This document shows positions 7,840 to 16,700 of a DNA stretch of 34,174 nt, piece by piece. The stretch is taken from positions 1 to 34,174 of the forward strand of contig CAZBDU010000061.1 in assembly GCA_964490725.1 (NCBI GenBank). The letters are read 5' to 3'. Both the position numbers and the translations under genes were made by a program. Within the stretch, counting starts at the first letter, position 1. The number at the start of each line of letters is the position of its first letter. This DNA comes from CAZBDU01 sp964490725. Its GTDB lineage: Bacteria > Spirochaetota > Spirochaetia > SZUA-6 > DRHE01. The notes under the pieces were generated by a model that searched no databases, was not told where the DNA came from, and worked only from the letters and a program-made list of their open reading frames with translations.

Positions 7840-9230
7840 GGCCCCTCCTTCACGGAACAGCAACGCACCAGCTGGCCCAGCCGATCCTGCCCGTCGGCCT
7901 CATCCAGGCCCCAGGCCAGATCGGCCACACGGGCGGCGGCCGCCGGAGCCAGCACCGAAGCGGTGATCCAGCGGAACTTCTCCCGGATGGCCGCCTGGTC
8001 CCAGGGAGAAGCGGCGGTGGCCGTCCCGGGACCGCCGGGCTCCTCCCGCACCAACCCGGAGTCGTACTGCCGCCCGTCAGCCAGCCTGATCACCACCCGG
8101 CTCCCCCAGCAGGCCTCGGGCTTGTCCACCCCGTCGTGGGCCAGCTGAAACCGCCGGTCGATCTCCGGATCCAGGAGCACCTCGATCCGCCCGGCGAGCT
8201 CCCCGATGCGCGGGTCCGACAGGCGGTCCTCCAGGATCTGCCCGGGACCCACCTCTCCGTCCACCAGCAGCGCCGCCAGCGGCCAGGTAAGGCTGAACTG
8301 GGCCTCCTCGGTGCTGCGGGGCCTGCCCCTGAAGAGGCGCCGGGCCTGCTCGAAGGTGTAGACCGTGACGGAGGCTATGCGGGCGGCGTCGATGGCCTGC
8401 TCGCGCGCCAGCCGCTCCGCGGCGATCATGGCCGGGTGCCCCCAGCCGCAGGAGCACCACCGCTTCACCGCCACGCCGTCCATCATCAGGAAGCGCCGCC
8501 CCAGCTCCCGCACCCAGGGCTGGAACTCCCGGAAGCCCAGCAGACCGGGCACCCCGGTGAAGCCGCGCTCGGCCAGCTCGGCGGCCATGACGCCGGTCAT
8601 GGCTCCCCAGCCGATGCCGTGTTTCACCATGGCAGGGTGGTCGACGTCGCGCATCATCGGCAGGTTGGGAGCGTGGTACTCGGCGATGCCCAGGGCGTGC
8701 TTCAGCTGCTCGTGGGACAGCCCCAGCAGCCTGCCGGCCACCGCAGCGCAGGCCACCGAGCCCCAGGAGCCGCAGGCCTGGTAGACCCGGTGGTGCCGGT
8801 GCCAGCAGCGGCCCGCCAGCAGGGCCACCTCGTAGCCGGCCACCAGCGCCTCCATGAGCGCCCGTCCTCCGGCGCCGGTCTTCTCGGCCAGCCCCAGGGC
8901 GGTGGGGAAGACTTGGGCGCCGGGGTGCCCGCGGGTGTAGGCGCTGCCGTCGTCGATGTCCAGGGCGTTGCCGGCGTAGGCGTTGGCCATGGCCGCTCCG
9001 GCCGCCGAAGCCCGCAAGTCCTGCAGCAGGATAGCTGCCTCCTCGCCGGGCAGCCGCTCCGCGGCATAGCGGGCGGTGAGGGCGCTGACGGGGGCCGCGG
9101 TCCCGGCCAGCACCGCGCCCAGATCGTCCAGCAGGCAGATCCGCGCCTTCTCCCGCACCTCCCGCGGCAGCTCCTCCCAGCTCAAGGAGCGGATGAAGGC
9201 TGCGGCCAGGTCGTTTCCGTCGGTCTTCAC
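7836..9230 (-). CDS. MmgE/PrpD family protein
   Basis: A 464-residue protein of the MmgE/PrpD superfamily, which includes 2-methylcitrate dehydratase, cis-aconitate decarboxylase and iminodisuccinate epimerase. Supporting blocks are the N-terminal LAAAFIRSLSWEELP..V...AR.CLLDDLGAVLAG, NAYAGNALDIDDG (about 95-107), HPGAQVFPTALGLAE, the mid-chain LGIAEYHAPNLPMMRDV and KHGIGWGAMTGV, and CSCGWGHPAMIAAERL. Length is normal for the family. The start is GTG 9230, overlapping the upstream iron-sulfur protein stop as GTGA. The end overlaps the MttB-like start as ATGA, so the three proteins are probably made together. The substrate is not predictable. A dehydratase, decarboxylase or epimerase acting on a small carboxylic acid is the family expectation. 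Confidence 0.88.
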   Translation of the reverse strand: MKTDGNDLAAAFIRSLSWEELPREVREKARICLLDDLGAVLAGTAAPVSALTARYAAERLPGEEAAILLQDLRASAAGAAMANAYAGNALDIDDGSAYTRGHPGAQVFPTALGLAEKTGAGGRALMEALVAGYEVALLAGRCWHRHHRVYQACGSWGSVACAAVAGRLLGLSHEQLKHALGIAEYHAPNLPMMRDVDHPAMVKHGIGWGAMTGVMAAELAERGFTGVPGLLGFREFQPWVRELGRRFLMMDGVAVKRWCSCGWGHPAMIAAERLAREQAIDAARIASVTVYTFEQARRLFRGRPRSTEEAQFSLTWPLAALLVDGEVGPGQILEDRLSDPRIGELAGRIEVLLDPEIDRRFQLAHDGVDKPEACWGSRVVIRLADGRQYDSGLVREEPGGPGTATAASPWDQAAIREKFRWITASVLAPAAAARVADLAWGLDEADGQDRLGQLVRCCSVKEGP

Positions 9231-10255
9231 GGCAGCCTGCGCATGGAAAGCGCCCCCTCCGGGCAGCTTCCGGCGCACAGCCCGCAGCCCCGGCAGCGCT
9301 CCGGCTCGTAGCCCACCGGCGGACGGGCGCCCGGAGCGCCGGCGGCCTCCGCCCCGCTGTCCGGGCGCTTCGAGAAGGCCTGGAAGTGGCAGCGCTTCAG
9401 GCAGCGCAGGCAGCCGGTGCACAGCTCCCGGTCCAGCTCCGCCCTGAAGCGGACTGCCGGGAACAGCCCCGCCGCTCCCAACAGCTCCCCCGCCCGGAAG
9501 GGGTAGCAGTCGTCGGCGCAGCAGTTGCAGATCCCCTCCGGCCCGCGCCTCCTCCAGTCCGCCGCCACCGTGTGCATAAGCCCCCGCCGGTGGGCCTCCT
9601 CCACCACCCGGCGGGCCTCCTCACGGCCGATCCGCCGTCCCCAGCCGCGGCGCTCCGCTTCACGGGCGGCCTCGTTCATGCGCAGGCAGACCTCCCGCGG
9701 CCTGTCGCAGGCCAGTCGGGTGGCGCGGCAGTTGCACGGCGTGAGCACGATCAGCTCCGCCGCCTCGATGATCTCGGGAACCTCCTCCAGGAGCACGATC
9801 GTCTCGGTGCCTTCGCCCGGCGGGTCCGAGGCGCCCGAACGGATGCGCTCCACCGCCTCCCGCTTCAGCTCCGCGTAGCGGCGCAGGCTCCAGTCGCAGA
9901 GCGCGCCCCGCACCTCCGCCGGGATGGACTGCCAGCGCTGGGGATCCTCGAAGGCGGCCAGCACGTCCAGGCGGTGGTAGAAGTCGCTCAGGCAGTAGCG
10001 CGGCTCCTCCCCCCGCACTTCAGGCTCCCGATCCAACACGCCCCGCCGATACGCCCGCTCCAGCAGGGCCTCCGCCTCCGCGGGGGACAACCCCAGCACC
10101 GTCGCCGCCCGGGTGGCGGTGAACGGATCGTGGCCCATCGCCAGGGCGAGCTCCGCTTCCCGGGGGTCGAGAAAGCTCTCCAGCCAGGGAAGGACCGAGG
10201 GGGTGAGGTCGGGCACTCCGAAGAGGTCCAGGAGGGTCTTTCGTTCCGCGATCAT
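9227..10255 (-). CDS. 4Fe-4S dicluster electron-transfer protein with N-terminal HTH-like region
   Basis: A 342-residue cytoplasmic protein. The N-terminal third (about 45-75, DPFTATRAATVLGLSPAEAEALLERAYRRGVLD) resembles a winged-helix segment. The middle contains CNC...C......C (about 175-195) and GICNCCADDC (about 243-253), which probably hold a further cluster. The C-terminus has two classical [4Fe-4S] motifs, CTGCLRCLKRC and CRGCGLCAGSCPEG. Proteins of this layout occur near molybdopterin and flavin oxidoreductases and are thought to pass electrons. Here the gene is divergent from a molybdopterin oxidoreductase with 104 bases between the two starts, which supports partnership. The start at ATG 10255 has no obvious Shine-Dalgarno site. 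Confidence 0.85.
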   Translation of the reverse strand: MIAERKTLLDLFGVPDLTPSVLPWLESFLDPREAELALAMGHDPFTATRAATVLGLSPAEAEALLERAYRRGVLDREPEVRGEEPRYCLSDFYHRLDVLAAFEDPQRWQSIPAEVRGALCDWSLRRYAELKREAVERIRSGASDPPGEGTETIVLLEEVPEIIEAAELIVLTPCNCRATRLACDRPREVCLRMNEAAREAERRGWGRRIGREEARRVVEEAHRRGLMHTVAADWRRRGPEGICNCCADDCYPFRAGELLGAAGLFPAVRFRAELDRELCTGCLRCLKRCHFQAFSKRPDSGAEAAGAPGARPPVGYEPERCRGCGLCAGSCPEGALSMRRLP

Positions 10256-10267
10256 ACGGCGTAGGAC

Positions 10268-10297
10268 AGCTTAGCCACCCGCCGGCCGCACCGTCAA
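10268..10297 (-). promoter_or_regulatory. Possible promoter for the iron-sulfur/MmgE/MttB gene set
   Basis: Minus-strand TTGACG (10297-10292) and TAAGCT (10273-10268) are separated by 18 nt. The expected transcription start is within about 6 nt of the ATG, so the message would be nearly leaderless, which fits the lack of a ribosome site. Confidence 0.45.
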
Positions 10298-10318
10298 GAA
10301 GGGGAAGGGGAGGACCGC

Positions 10319-10348
10319 TTGATCCTGCGATGCGCCCTCGGGTAGAAT
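10319..10348 (+). promoter_or_regulatory. Promoter of the molybdopterin oxidoreductase gene
   Basis: TTGATC (10319-10324), an 18-nt spacer and TAGAAT (10343-10348). The start would fall near 10355, only about 5 nt before the preferred ATG at 10360. That implies a nearly leaderless transcript and argues against the further-upstream in-frame ATG at 10330. Confidence 0.55.
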
Positions 10349-10359
10349 TTCGCACATCT

Positions 10360-12585
10360 ATGAGCAGTTCCTCCCGTCCCTCGGCGGCCGCAGGCGGGTC
10401 GACCATCGATGGGCATTGCGGCCTGTGTCAGGCCGGCTGCGCGGCGCGCATCAGCCTGCGGGCGGGACGCATCCGTTCCCTGAAGCCGCTGCCCGGCCAC
10501 CCGCAGTCGATCCTCTGCCGCCGTAGCCGCCATGCCGCCGAGATCATTTACTCGCCTCACCGGCTGCTGCATCCGCTGAGGCGGGTGGGCCCCAGGGGCT
10601 CGGGCCGCTTCGAGCGCGTCGGCTGGGATGAGGCGCTGAACACCGTGGCCACCCGCATGCTGGAAATCTCCGCGGCCCACGGGCCGGAGGCGGTGTGCCT
10701 GTACACCGGCCGCGGAACCTTCGAGCTTTCCCTCTGGGAGATGCTCTCCCCCGCCGGGGTGCGAGAGACCTCCGCCTGGAACCTCCTCTTTCCCTTCGGC
10801 TCGCCCAACACCACCGGGGCCGGCTCCAACTGCTACGTCTGCCACGGCGTGATCGCCCCCGTGACCACCTACGGGGTGTGGAAGATCGACACCTTCGCGG
10901 ACCTGGAGCATAGCGAGCTCATCGTGGTGTGGGGAAGCAACCCCGCCAACGGCTCGCCTCCCCTCACCATGCACCGCATCCAGCAGGCGCGCCGCCGGGG
11001 GGCCCGGGTGATCGTGATCGACCACCGCCGCACCGAGACGGCCAGAATGACCGGCGCCGAGTGGATCGGCATCCGCCCGGGAACGGACGGCGCCCTGGCG
11101 CTGGCGATGATCCACGTGCTGATCAGGGAAGGGCTCCATGACCAGGAGTTCGCCCAGCGCTGGACGGTGGGCTTCCCGGAGCTGGCCCGCTACGTGGAGG
11201 AGTTCACGCCGGAAGCGGCCCAGGCCATCACGCGGGTTCCCGCCGACGCCATTCGCCTCACCGCCCGGAAGGTAGCCCGCGCCCGGGGGGCGGCGCTGCT
11301 GCACTACTCCGGCCTCGAGTACACCTCCAGCGCCACCCAGAACATCCGGGCGGTGCTCATCCTGTGGGCCCTGGCGGGGAACCTGGACGTACCCGGGGGA
11401 AACGTCATCAAGATGCCCGGCTCCACGTTCCGGGTGAACCAGAACCGGCGCCTCCCGCCCCCTTCCGGGGTGGATCCCGTGGGCAAGGACCGCTATCCCC
11501 TCTACCACCTCTATCGCAAGGAAGCTCAGGCCATGGAGCTGCCGGAGGCCATTCTCAACTCCCACCCCTATCCGGTGCGGGCTCTGCTGGTCTTCGGCGC
11601 CTCGATCCTGACCGCCTATCCCAATCCCTCTTTGTGGAGGCGCAGCCTGGAGGCGCTGGACTTCCTGATGGTGGTGGACCGCTTCCCCACCGGAGATTCG
11701 CGCTACGCCGACATCGTGCTCCCCGCCTGCACCGCCTTCGAGTACGAGAGCTATCTGGCCTACGACCGGCTGGTGCAGCTGCGCCGCCGCCTCATCGAGC
11801 CCCTGGGCGAGGCCAGGAGCGACTGGCAGATCGTGGCGGCCCTGGCCGACCGGCTGGGCTACGGCCACCTCTACCCGCACTCCAGCGAGGAAATGCTGAC
11901 CTGGGCCCTGGAAGGCACCGGGGTCACCGTGGAGCAGCTGCGGGAGCACCCGGAGGGGATCGAGCTGCCGGAGGTGCCGCTTCGCTACCGCAAGTGGGAG
12001 CTGGGCCTGCTGCGTCGGGACGGGAAGCCCGGCTTCCAGACCCCGTCGGGCAAGCTGGAGATCGCCTCCAGCGTGCTGGCGGCGCACGGCTATGAGCCGC
12101 TGCCCAAGTACTTCCCCCCCAGGGAGGGTCCGCTCTACAGGGGTGACCTCCTGCAGCACTTCCCGCTGGTGTTCAGCTCGGGCAGCCGCAACAAGGCCTT
12201 CTTCAACTCCCAGTACACCCACATCCCGGGCCTGCTGGCCGAACGCCCGCGCCCGCTGGTGCAGATGAACCGGCGGGACGCCGAGCTGCGGGGCATCCGT
12301 GACGGGGACCGGGTGTTCGTGATCGGCCCCCGCGGGCGGGTGCCCTTCACTGCGCTGGTGAACGAGGCCATCATCGAGGGCGTGGTGGAGGCGGACGCCC
12401 ACGGCGGCGGCCCGCAGGCGGGCCCCGGCTGGGCCGAATGCAACGTGAACGAGCTCACCGACTTCTGGGACCGCGACCCTATCTCCGGCTTCCCCGCCTA
12501 CAAGGCGCTGCTGTGTGAGGTGGTGAAGGACGAGGGAGGCCCGGTGGCGGCGGGCCCGGCAGGCGGCGGCAACGGACGCCGCTGA
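10360..12585 (+). CDS. Molybdopterin-dependent oxidoreductase, DMSO reductase superfamily
   Basis: A 741-residue catalytic subunit. An N-terminal [4Fe-4S] site is formed by C20, C23, C27 and C53. The Mo-bisMGD domains follow: R.GWDEAL (about 88-94), FPFGSPNTTGAGSNCYVCHG with a candidate Mo ligand at Cys158 (a second Cys at 161 and His162 follow), VWGSNPANGSPP, ADIVLPACTAFEYES, and a C-terminal MGD-binding domain with FSSGSRNKAFFNSQY and NRRDAELRGIRDGDRV. No twin-arginine signal is present, so it is probably cytoplasmic. Arrangement resembles the formate dehydrogenase/thiosulfate reductase-like branch, but the substrate is unknown. The start at 10360 fits the promoter; ATG 10330 in the same frame would add 10 residues. 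The iron-sulfur protein next door is a likely electron partner. Confidence 0.92.
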   Translation: MSSSSRPSAAAGGSTIDGHCGLCQAGCAARISLRAGRIRSLKPLPGHPQSILCRRSRHAAEIIYSPHRLLHPLRRVGPRGSGRFERVGWDEALNTVATRMLEISAAHGPEAVCLYTGRGTFELSLWEMLSPAGVRETSAWNLLFPFGSPNTTGAGSNCYVCHGVIAPVTTYGVWKIDTFADLEHSELIVVWGSNPANGSPPLTMHRIQQARRRGARVIVIDHRRTETARMTGAEWIGIRPGTDGALALAMIHVLIREGLHDQEFAQRWTVGFPELARYVEEFTPEAAQAITRVPADAIRLTARKVARARGAALLHYSGLEYTSSATQNIRAVLILWALAGNLDVPGGNVIKMPGSTFRVNQNRRLPPPSGVDPVGKDRYPLYHLYRKEAQAMELPEAILNSHPYPVRALLVFGASILTAYPNPSLWRRSLEALDFLMVVDRFPTGDSRYADIVLPACTAFEYESYLAYDRLVQLRRRLIEPLGEARSDWQIVAALADRLGYGHLYPHSSEEMLTWALEGTGVTVEQLREHPEGIELPEVPLRYRKWELGLLRRDGKPGFQTPSGKLEIASSVLAAHGYEPLPKYFPPREGPLYRGDLLQHFPLVFSSGSRNKAFFNSQYTHIPGLLAERPRPLVQMNRRDAELRGIRDGDRVFVIGPRGRVPFTALVNEAIIEGVVEADAHGGGPQAGPGWAECNVNELTDFWDRDPISGFPAYKALLCEVVKDEGGPVAAGPAGGGNGRR

Positions 12586-12592
12586 AGCCCCG

Positions 12593-13726
12593 GTGCGCCT
12601 CATCACCGATCCGCGGCAGCTGCCCGCCGGCTTCACCTTGACCCCCGCGGAGCGCCTCTACTTCCAGAGCGCCAGCCGATCGGGGCCGCCCTTCGCGGTG
12701 AGCGCCTTCTATCTGTCCCTGGCCGATCCCACCGACCCGGAGGACCCCATCCGGCGGCAGTGCATCCCCAGAACCGATGAGGCCCGCCGGCTGTCCTACG
12801 AGCTGGCCGATCCCCTTGGGGAAGGCTCAGTCAGGGCCGGCCCAAGGCTCCTGCACCGCTACGCGGACCGGGCCCTGCTGCTGTTGACGGACCGCTGCCT
12901 GTCCACCTGCCGCCACTGCTTCCGCCGGGCCGCTCCCCCGCCGCGGGGGCGCCTCTCGGCGGCCCAGCTGGAGGCCACGGTGCGCTACCTGGAGGAGCAC
13001 CCCGAGGTACGGGAGCTGATCCTCTCCGGCGGCGATCCTCTGACCCTGGCCGACAGCAGCCTGGGCAGGGTGCTGGAACGGATCCGAGCCGGCAGGCCGG
13101 AGCTGGCGCTGCGCATCCACACGCGGGCGCCGGTGGTCTGGCCTCCGCGGGTGAGCCGGGCACTGGCTGCCCTGCTGGCCGCCTTCCGGCCGCTGCGGGT
13201 GGCCGTGCAGGTCAACCACCCGCGGGAGCTCTCGCCGCAGTGCGTGGCGGCGCTCGGCCGGCTGCGGAGGCGCGGCCTGCCGCTTCTGGGCCAGACGGTG
13301 CTGCTGCGGGGGGTGAACGATCGCCTGGACGTCCTGGCTTCCCTGATGCGCGGCCTGGCCGCCGCCGGCGTGCGTCCCTACTACCTGTTCCAGGGGGACC
13401 TGGCCGCCGGCACCGGGCACCTGCGGGTGCCCCTGGGCCGGGGACTGGCCCTGATGCGCGCCCTGAAGGCGGAGCTTTCCCCGCAGGAGCTGCCGGTCTA
13501 TGCTCTGGATCGCCCTGGGGGAGGAGGGAAGGTCGCGCTGGACAGACGGCGGGTGGCCCGGCGCGGCCGGCGCTGGTACCGCCTGGCGGCCCCTCCCCCG
13601 ACGGGGCGCCGTCCCAAGCGGGCGCTGCCCAGGGCCGCGGCGCCCGGCCGCACCCGCTGCGGGTCCTTCTTCCTCTATCCCGCCGAGGGGCCGCTCAGGC
13701 CCTCCTTCAGGCGGCGGATCACGTAG
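12593..13726 (+). CDS. Lysine 2,3-aminomutase family radical SAM protein (KamA-like)
   Basis: A 377-residue PLP-dependent radical SAM enzyme homologue. The cluster motif is CLSTCRHC (C102, C106, C109), followed by LILSGGDPLTL, a family hallmark. The PLP site is PGGGGK with Lys313, and Asp306 seven residues before it corresponds to a lysine-binding aspartate in KamA. The block YLFQGDLAAGTGHLRVP matches KamA, except that the residue before DL is Gly instead of the usual Cys. Retained aspartates favour a lysine or similar diamine substrate over the EF-P-specific EpmB role, but this is inference. It starts at GTG 12593, 7 nt after the molybdo-enzyme stop, so it is probably co-transcribed. The last 52 nt overlap tail-to-tail with the carboxylase gene. 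Confidence 0.85.
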   Translation: MRLITDPRQLPAGFTLTPAERLYFQSASRSGPPFAVSAFYLSLADPTDPEDPIRRQCIPRTDEARRLSYELADPLGEGSVRAGPRLLHRYADRALLLLTDRCLSTCRHCFRRAAPPPRGRLSAAQLEATVRYLEEHPEVRELILSGGDPLTLADSSLGRVLERIRAGRPELALRIHTRAPVVWPPRVSRALAALLAAFRPLRVAVQVNHPRELSPQCVAALGRLRRRGLPLLGQTVLLRGVNDRLDVLASLMRGLAAAGVRPYYLFQGDLAAGTGHLRVPLGRGLALMRALKAELSPQELPVYALDRPGGGGKVALDRRRVARRGRRWYRLAAPPPTGRRPKRALPRAAAPGRTRCGSFFLYPAEGPLRPSFRRRIT

Positions 13727-16700
13727 GGCCGCAGCTCCGCCGGCCGGATGATGGCGTCGATGGAGCCCACCTGCCGGGCCCGCTCCACCGAGTGCACCCC
13801 GTCGAAGCGCCGGGCCAGCTCGCTCTGCTTCTCCGCCTGCACCTGCCGGAACAGGCCGTCGAACTCCTTCTGGTAGCCCGCCCGGTCCGCCTGCAGCCGG
13901 CTCTGGGCCTCCCGGATGCGCGGGTCCGCATAGGTCTCCTTCAGCACCTGGCCGGGAAAGACCACCGCCGCGGCGGGGGCGCCGCCGATCACCGAGGCGT
14001 AGGCGCCCTCCAGCGCCACCGCGTGCAGCCCCGGGTTCAGCGCCCGGGAGAAGACCACGTAGGCTCCTCCGTGGTAGCGCGCGGTGACCACGAAGATGAT
14101 AGGGCCCTGGAAGTTCACCACCGCCCGCCCGATCTCCGCCCCGTACTCCAGCTGCAGCTTGCGCAGCGACTCCGGGGAGCCGTCGAAGCCGCTCAGGTTG
14201 GCCAGGATCACCAGGGGCAGCCGGCCGCTGGCCACGTTCACCGCCCGGGCGATCTTCTTGGAGGAAAGGGGGAACAGGGTGGCGCCGGTCCAGCTCTCCG
14301 GCCCGTCGTGCGGGACCTCGCCGATGCGGGCCAGGGGGCGGCTCTCGATGCCGATCAGCGCGCAGGGGTAGCCGCCGATGCGGGTCTCCCAGACCACCGC
14401 GATCTCGGCGTCCTTCATCTCCGCCCAGCGTTCGAACACCGGGGCGTCCTGGTCCGCCAGCGCCCTAATGAGCTGGCGCATGTCGAAGGGCTTCTTGCGC
14501 TCGGGGTTGAGCTCCCTCGAGAAGATGTCCCCCACCGTGGCGAAGCCCTGGCCCAGGGTGTCCCGGTAGGGGGTAAGGCAGATGTCGCGCCGGGGAGGAT
14601 CCGAGCTCTTCTGCCTGGGGGGAAAGGGCTGGCCGGGCTCGCGATAGGTGAGCTCGTAGTGGCGGAAGAGGCTCATGTAAGCCTCGTACAGCGTGGCGGC
14701 GCGCACCTGCGACTGGCCGTTGGGTCCCATGACGCGCTCCACCCCGCCGATTCCCACGTTGTCCTCCGCGGAGACGCTGCCGGAAAAGTCAAGGGCCTTC
14801 TTGCCGGTGAGCAGCATGGCCGCCTCCTCGGTCATCACCAGCAATCCCCGGGTGTGCATGAGCATGGTGGCCTCGGCGTTCCAGTAGGACTGGGCGCCAA
14901 TGTTGATCCCCGCCACGATGATGTTGATCTCCCCGCCTCTTTGAGTGAACTCCACGATGCGCCGCAGCACCCGGGCCGTCCAGTCCAGGTTCTCGGTGCC
15001 GCTTTGCATGTCGATGCGGGCGCCGGCGGAGACGGGCAGCCACTCCAACGGCAGGCCGGACCGTTCGGCAAGGTCGATGGCCGCGATCACCCGCCGGCAC
15101 TCCGGCTCGGCCAGCGAGCCCATGTCCGCCGTCGGGTCGCTCAGCACCAGCACCCGCTTCAGCCCCCGCGGCCAGGCGGGCAGGTGGTGGGTGATGATCC
15201 CGAAGACCACGTTGGCCTCGTTTCGCCCCGGCGCCCGGCCCCGAACGGACTCCACCTCCTGGTCGCCCGTGTCCGGGTCAACCCGGACGTCGTGCTCCTC
15301 GAACTCCCCGCGGGGGAACGGCTCCTTCACCTGATAGCCGGGGCGGGTGATCATCTTCAGTATCTCGTAGGGATAGAGGGTGCCCCGCTGCCGCGCCCGC
15401 ACCACCTTGCTCACGTAGGCGTCCACGGGCTCCAGGGGAGCCTCCGAGGGCGGACGGCTGCGCATGGTGAAGTTGGATCCCGACACGTTCTCGAAGATCA
15501 GCTCCACCTCCTCGGTCCCGCCGCCGGCCGCGGGGCGGCGGGAGTACACCACCAGCCGCTCCATGCCCAGCTCGGCGGTGCGCGCCGCCAGCCGGCCGGC
15601 GTAATCGCGGTTCTGCTCCAGTGTGGTGTTGAGCACGGCGTTGACGTGGACGATGATGCGGTTCCAGTACAGGCGCCTCTTGCGCCTGGCCTGCTCGGCC
15701 CTCATGGCGAAAACCGCCTCGTTGAACACCTCCTCCAGCCCCACCATGCGCTGAATCCGCCCCGCGCCGTCGAGCTGGATCCTGGCCGTGGGCACCTCCA
15801 CCAGGGCGAACAGCCGCTCGTCCCGGGGATTGTCCCTGGCCCGCAGCAGCAGCAGGTGCACCGACTCGCTCTCGTAGAGCAGCTCCTGCTGGAAGGCTGC
15901 GAAGCGATGAACCCGCAGCTCCCTGAAGGCCCGCGGGTTGAACCCGCGGCGGTTGGTGTCCTCCTGCCAGCGCCCCTCCACGCTGCGAAAGGTGCGGAAT
16001 CCCTCCCGCTCCCGGCCGCCCAGCACCCCCAGGGCGGCCCAGGCCGCCGGGAGAGGATGCTCCGCCAGCACCCGCGCCAGCTCCTCCTCCTGCTGCCAGC
16101 CTCCGGCCGCCAGGAGCACCACCTCCGCCTCCTCCGCCCCCGCGCCCCGCAGCTCCCCCTGCAGCGCGGCCAGGGCCTCCCGCAGGCGCTCCGCGGGGGC
16201 GGCGGCGATCAGGGTGAGGAGCTCCGCCTCCCCGAGCCGGCAGCGCACCCTGGCAAGCGGCAGCCCCTGGAGGTCCAGCGTCCGGGTCTCCCCAGTCTCC
16301 CGGTCCCGGTTCATCCTGCGGGCGATCACCTCCATCGCCAGCTCCCGCTCGCTCCCCCCGCCCTCCAGGGCCCTGCGCACCAGGCCGTCCAGCACGTGGT
16401 AGCCGGTGTCCACCAGATTGCGCATGAGTCGGCCGAAGATGCGCGGTTCATTCCGGTGACGGTCCAGAAGCCCCAGGATCTTGTCCACGTTGGCCCGCTT
16501 CTGCGCCCGCCACCCCCCCAGGATGGCCCGGTCCACCAGCTGGTAGCGGGCGTGGACCGCGGCGTCGCTCAGGGAAGGATTCTTCGGCTGGCTCAGCAGT
16601 GCCAGCTCGTCCAGCGCGTCCGCCAGGGAGCGCAGGTGCTCCTCGGGCAGGGGCAGGCCCTCCAGGGCGAACAGGGCCCGGTGCACCAGCGACTGCTTGC

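Noticed and set aside
7840..7863. A longer MttB-like start 8 codons upstream
   Set aside because: The GGAGG site is correctly spaced for ATG 7839, inside the longer version.
10294..12636. A minus-strand 780-codon frame opposite the molybdo-enzyme
   Set aside because: Low-complexity His/Gln/Gly-rich translation without any family similarity; shadow of the plus-strand gene.
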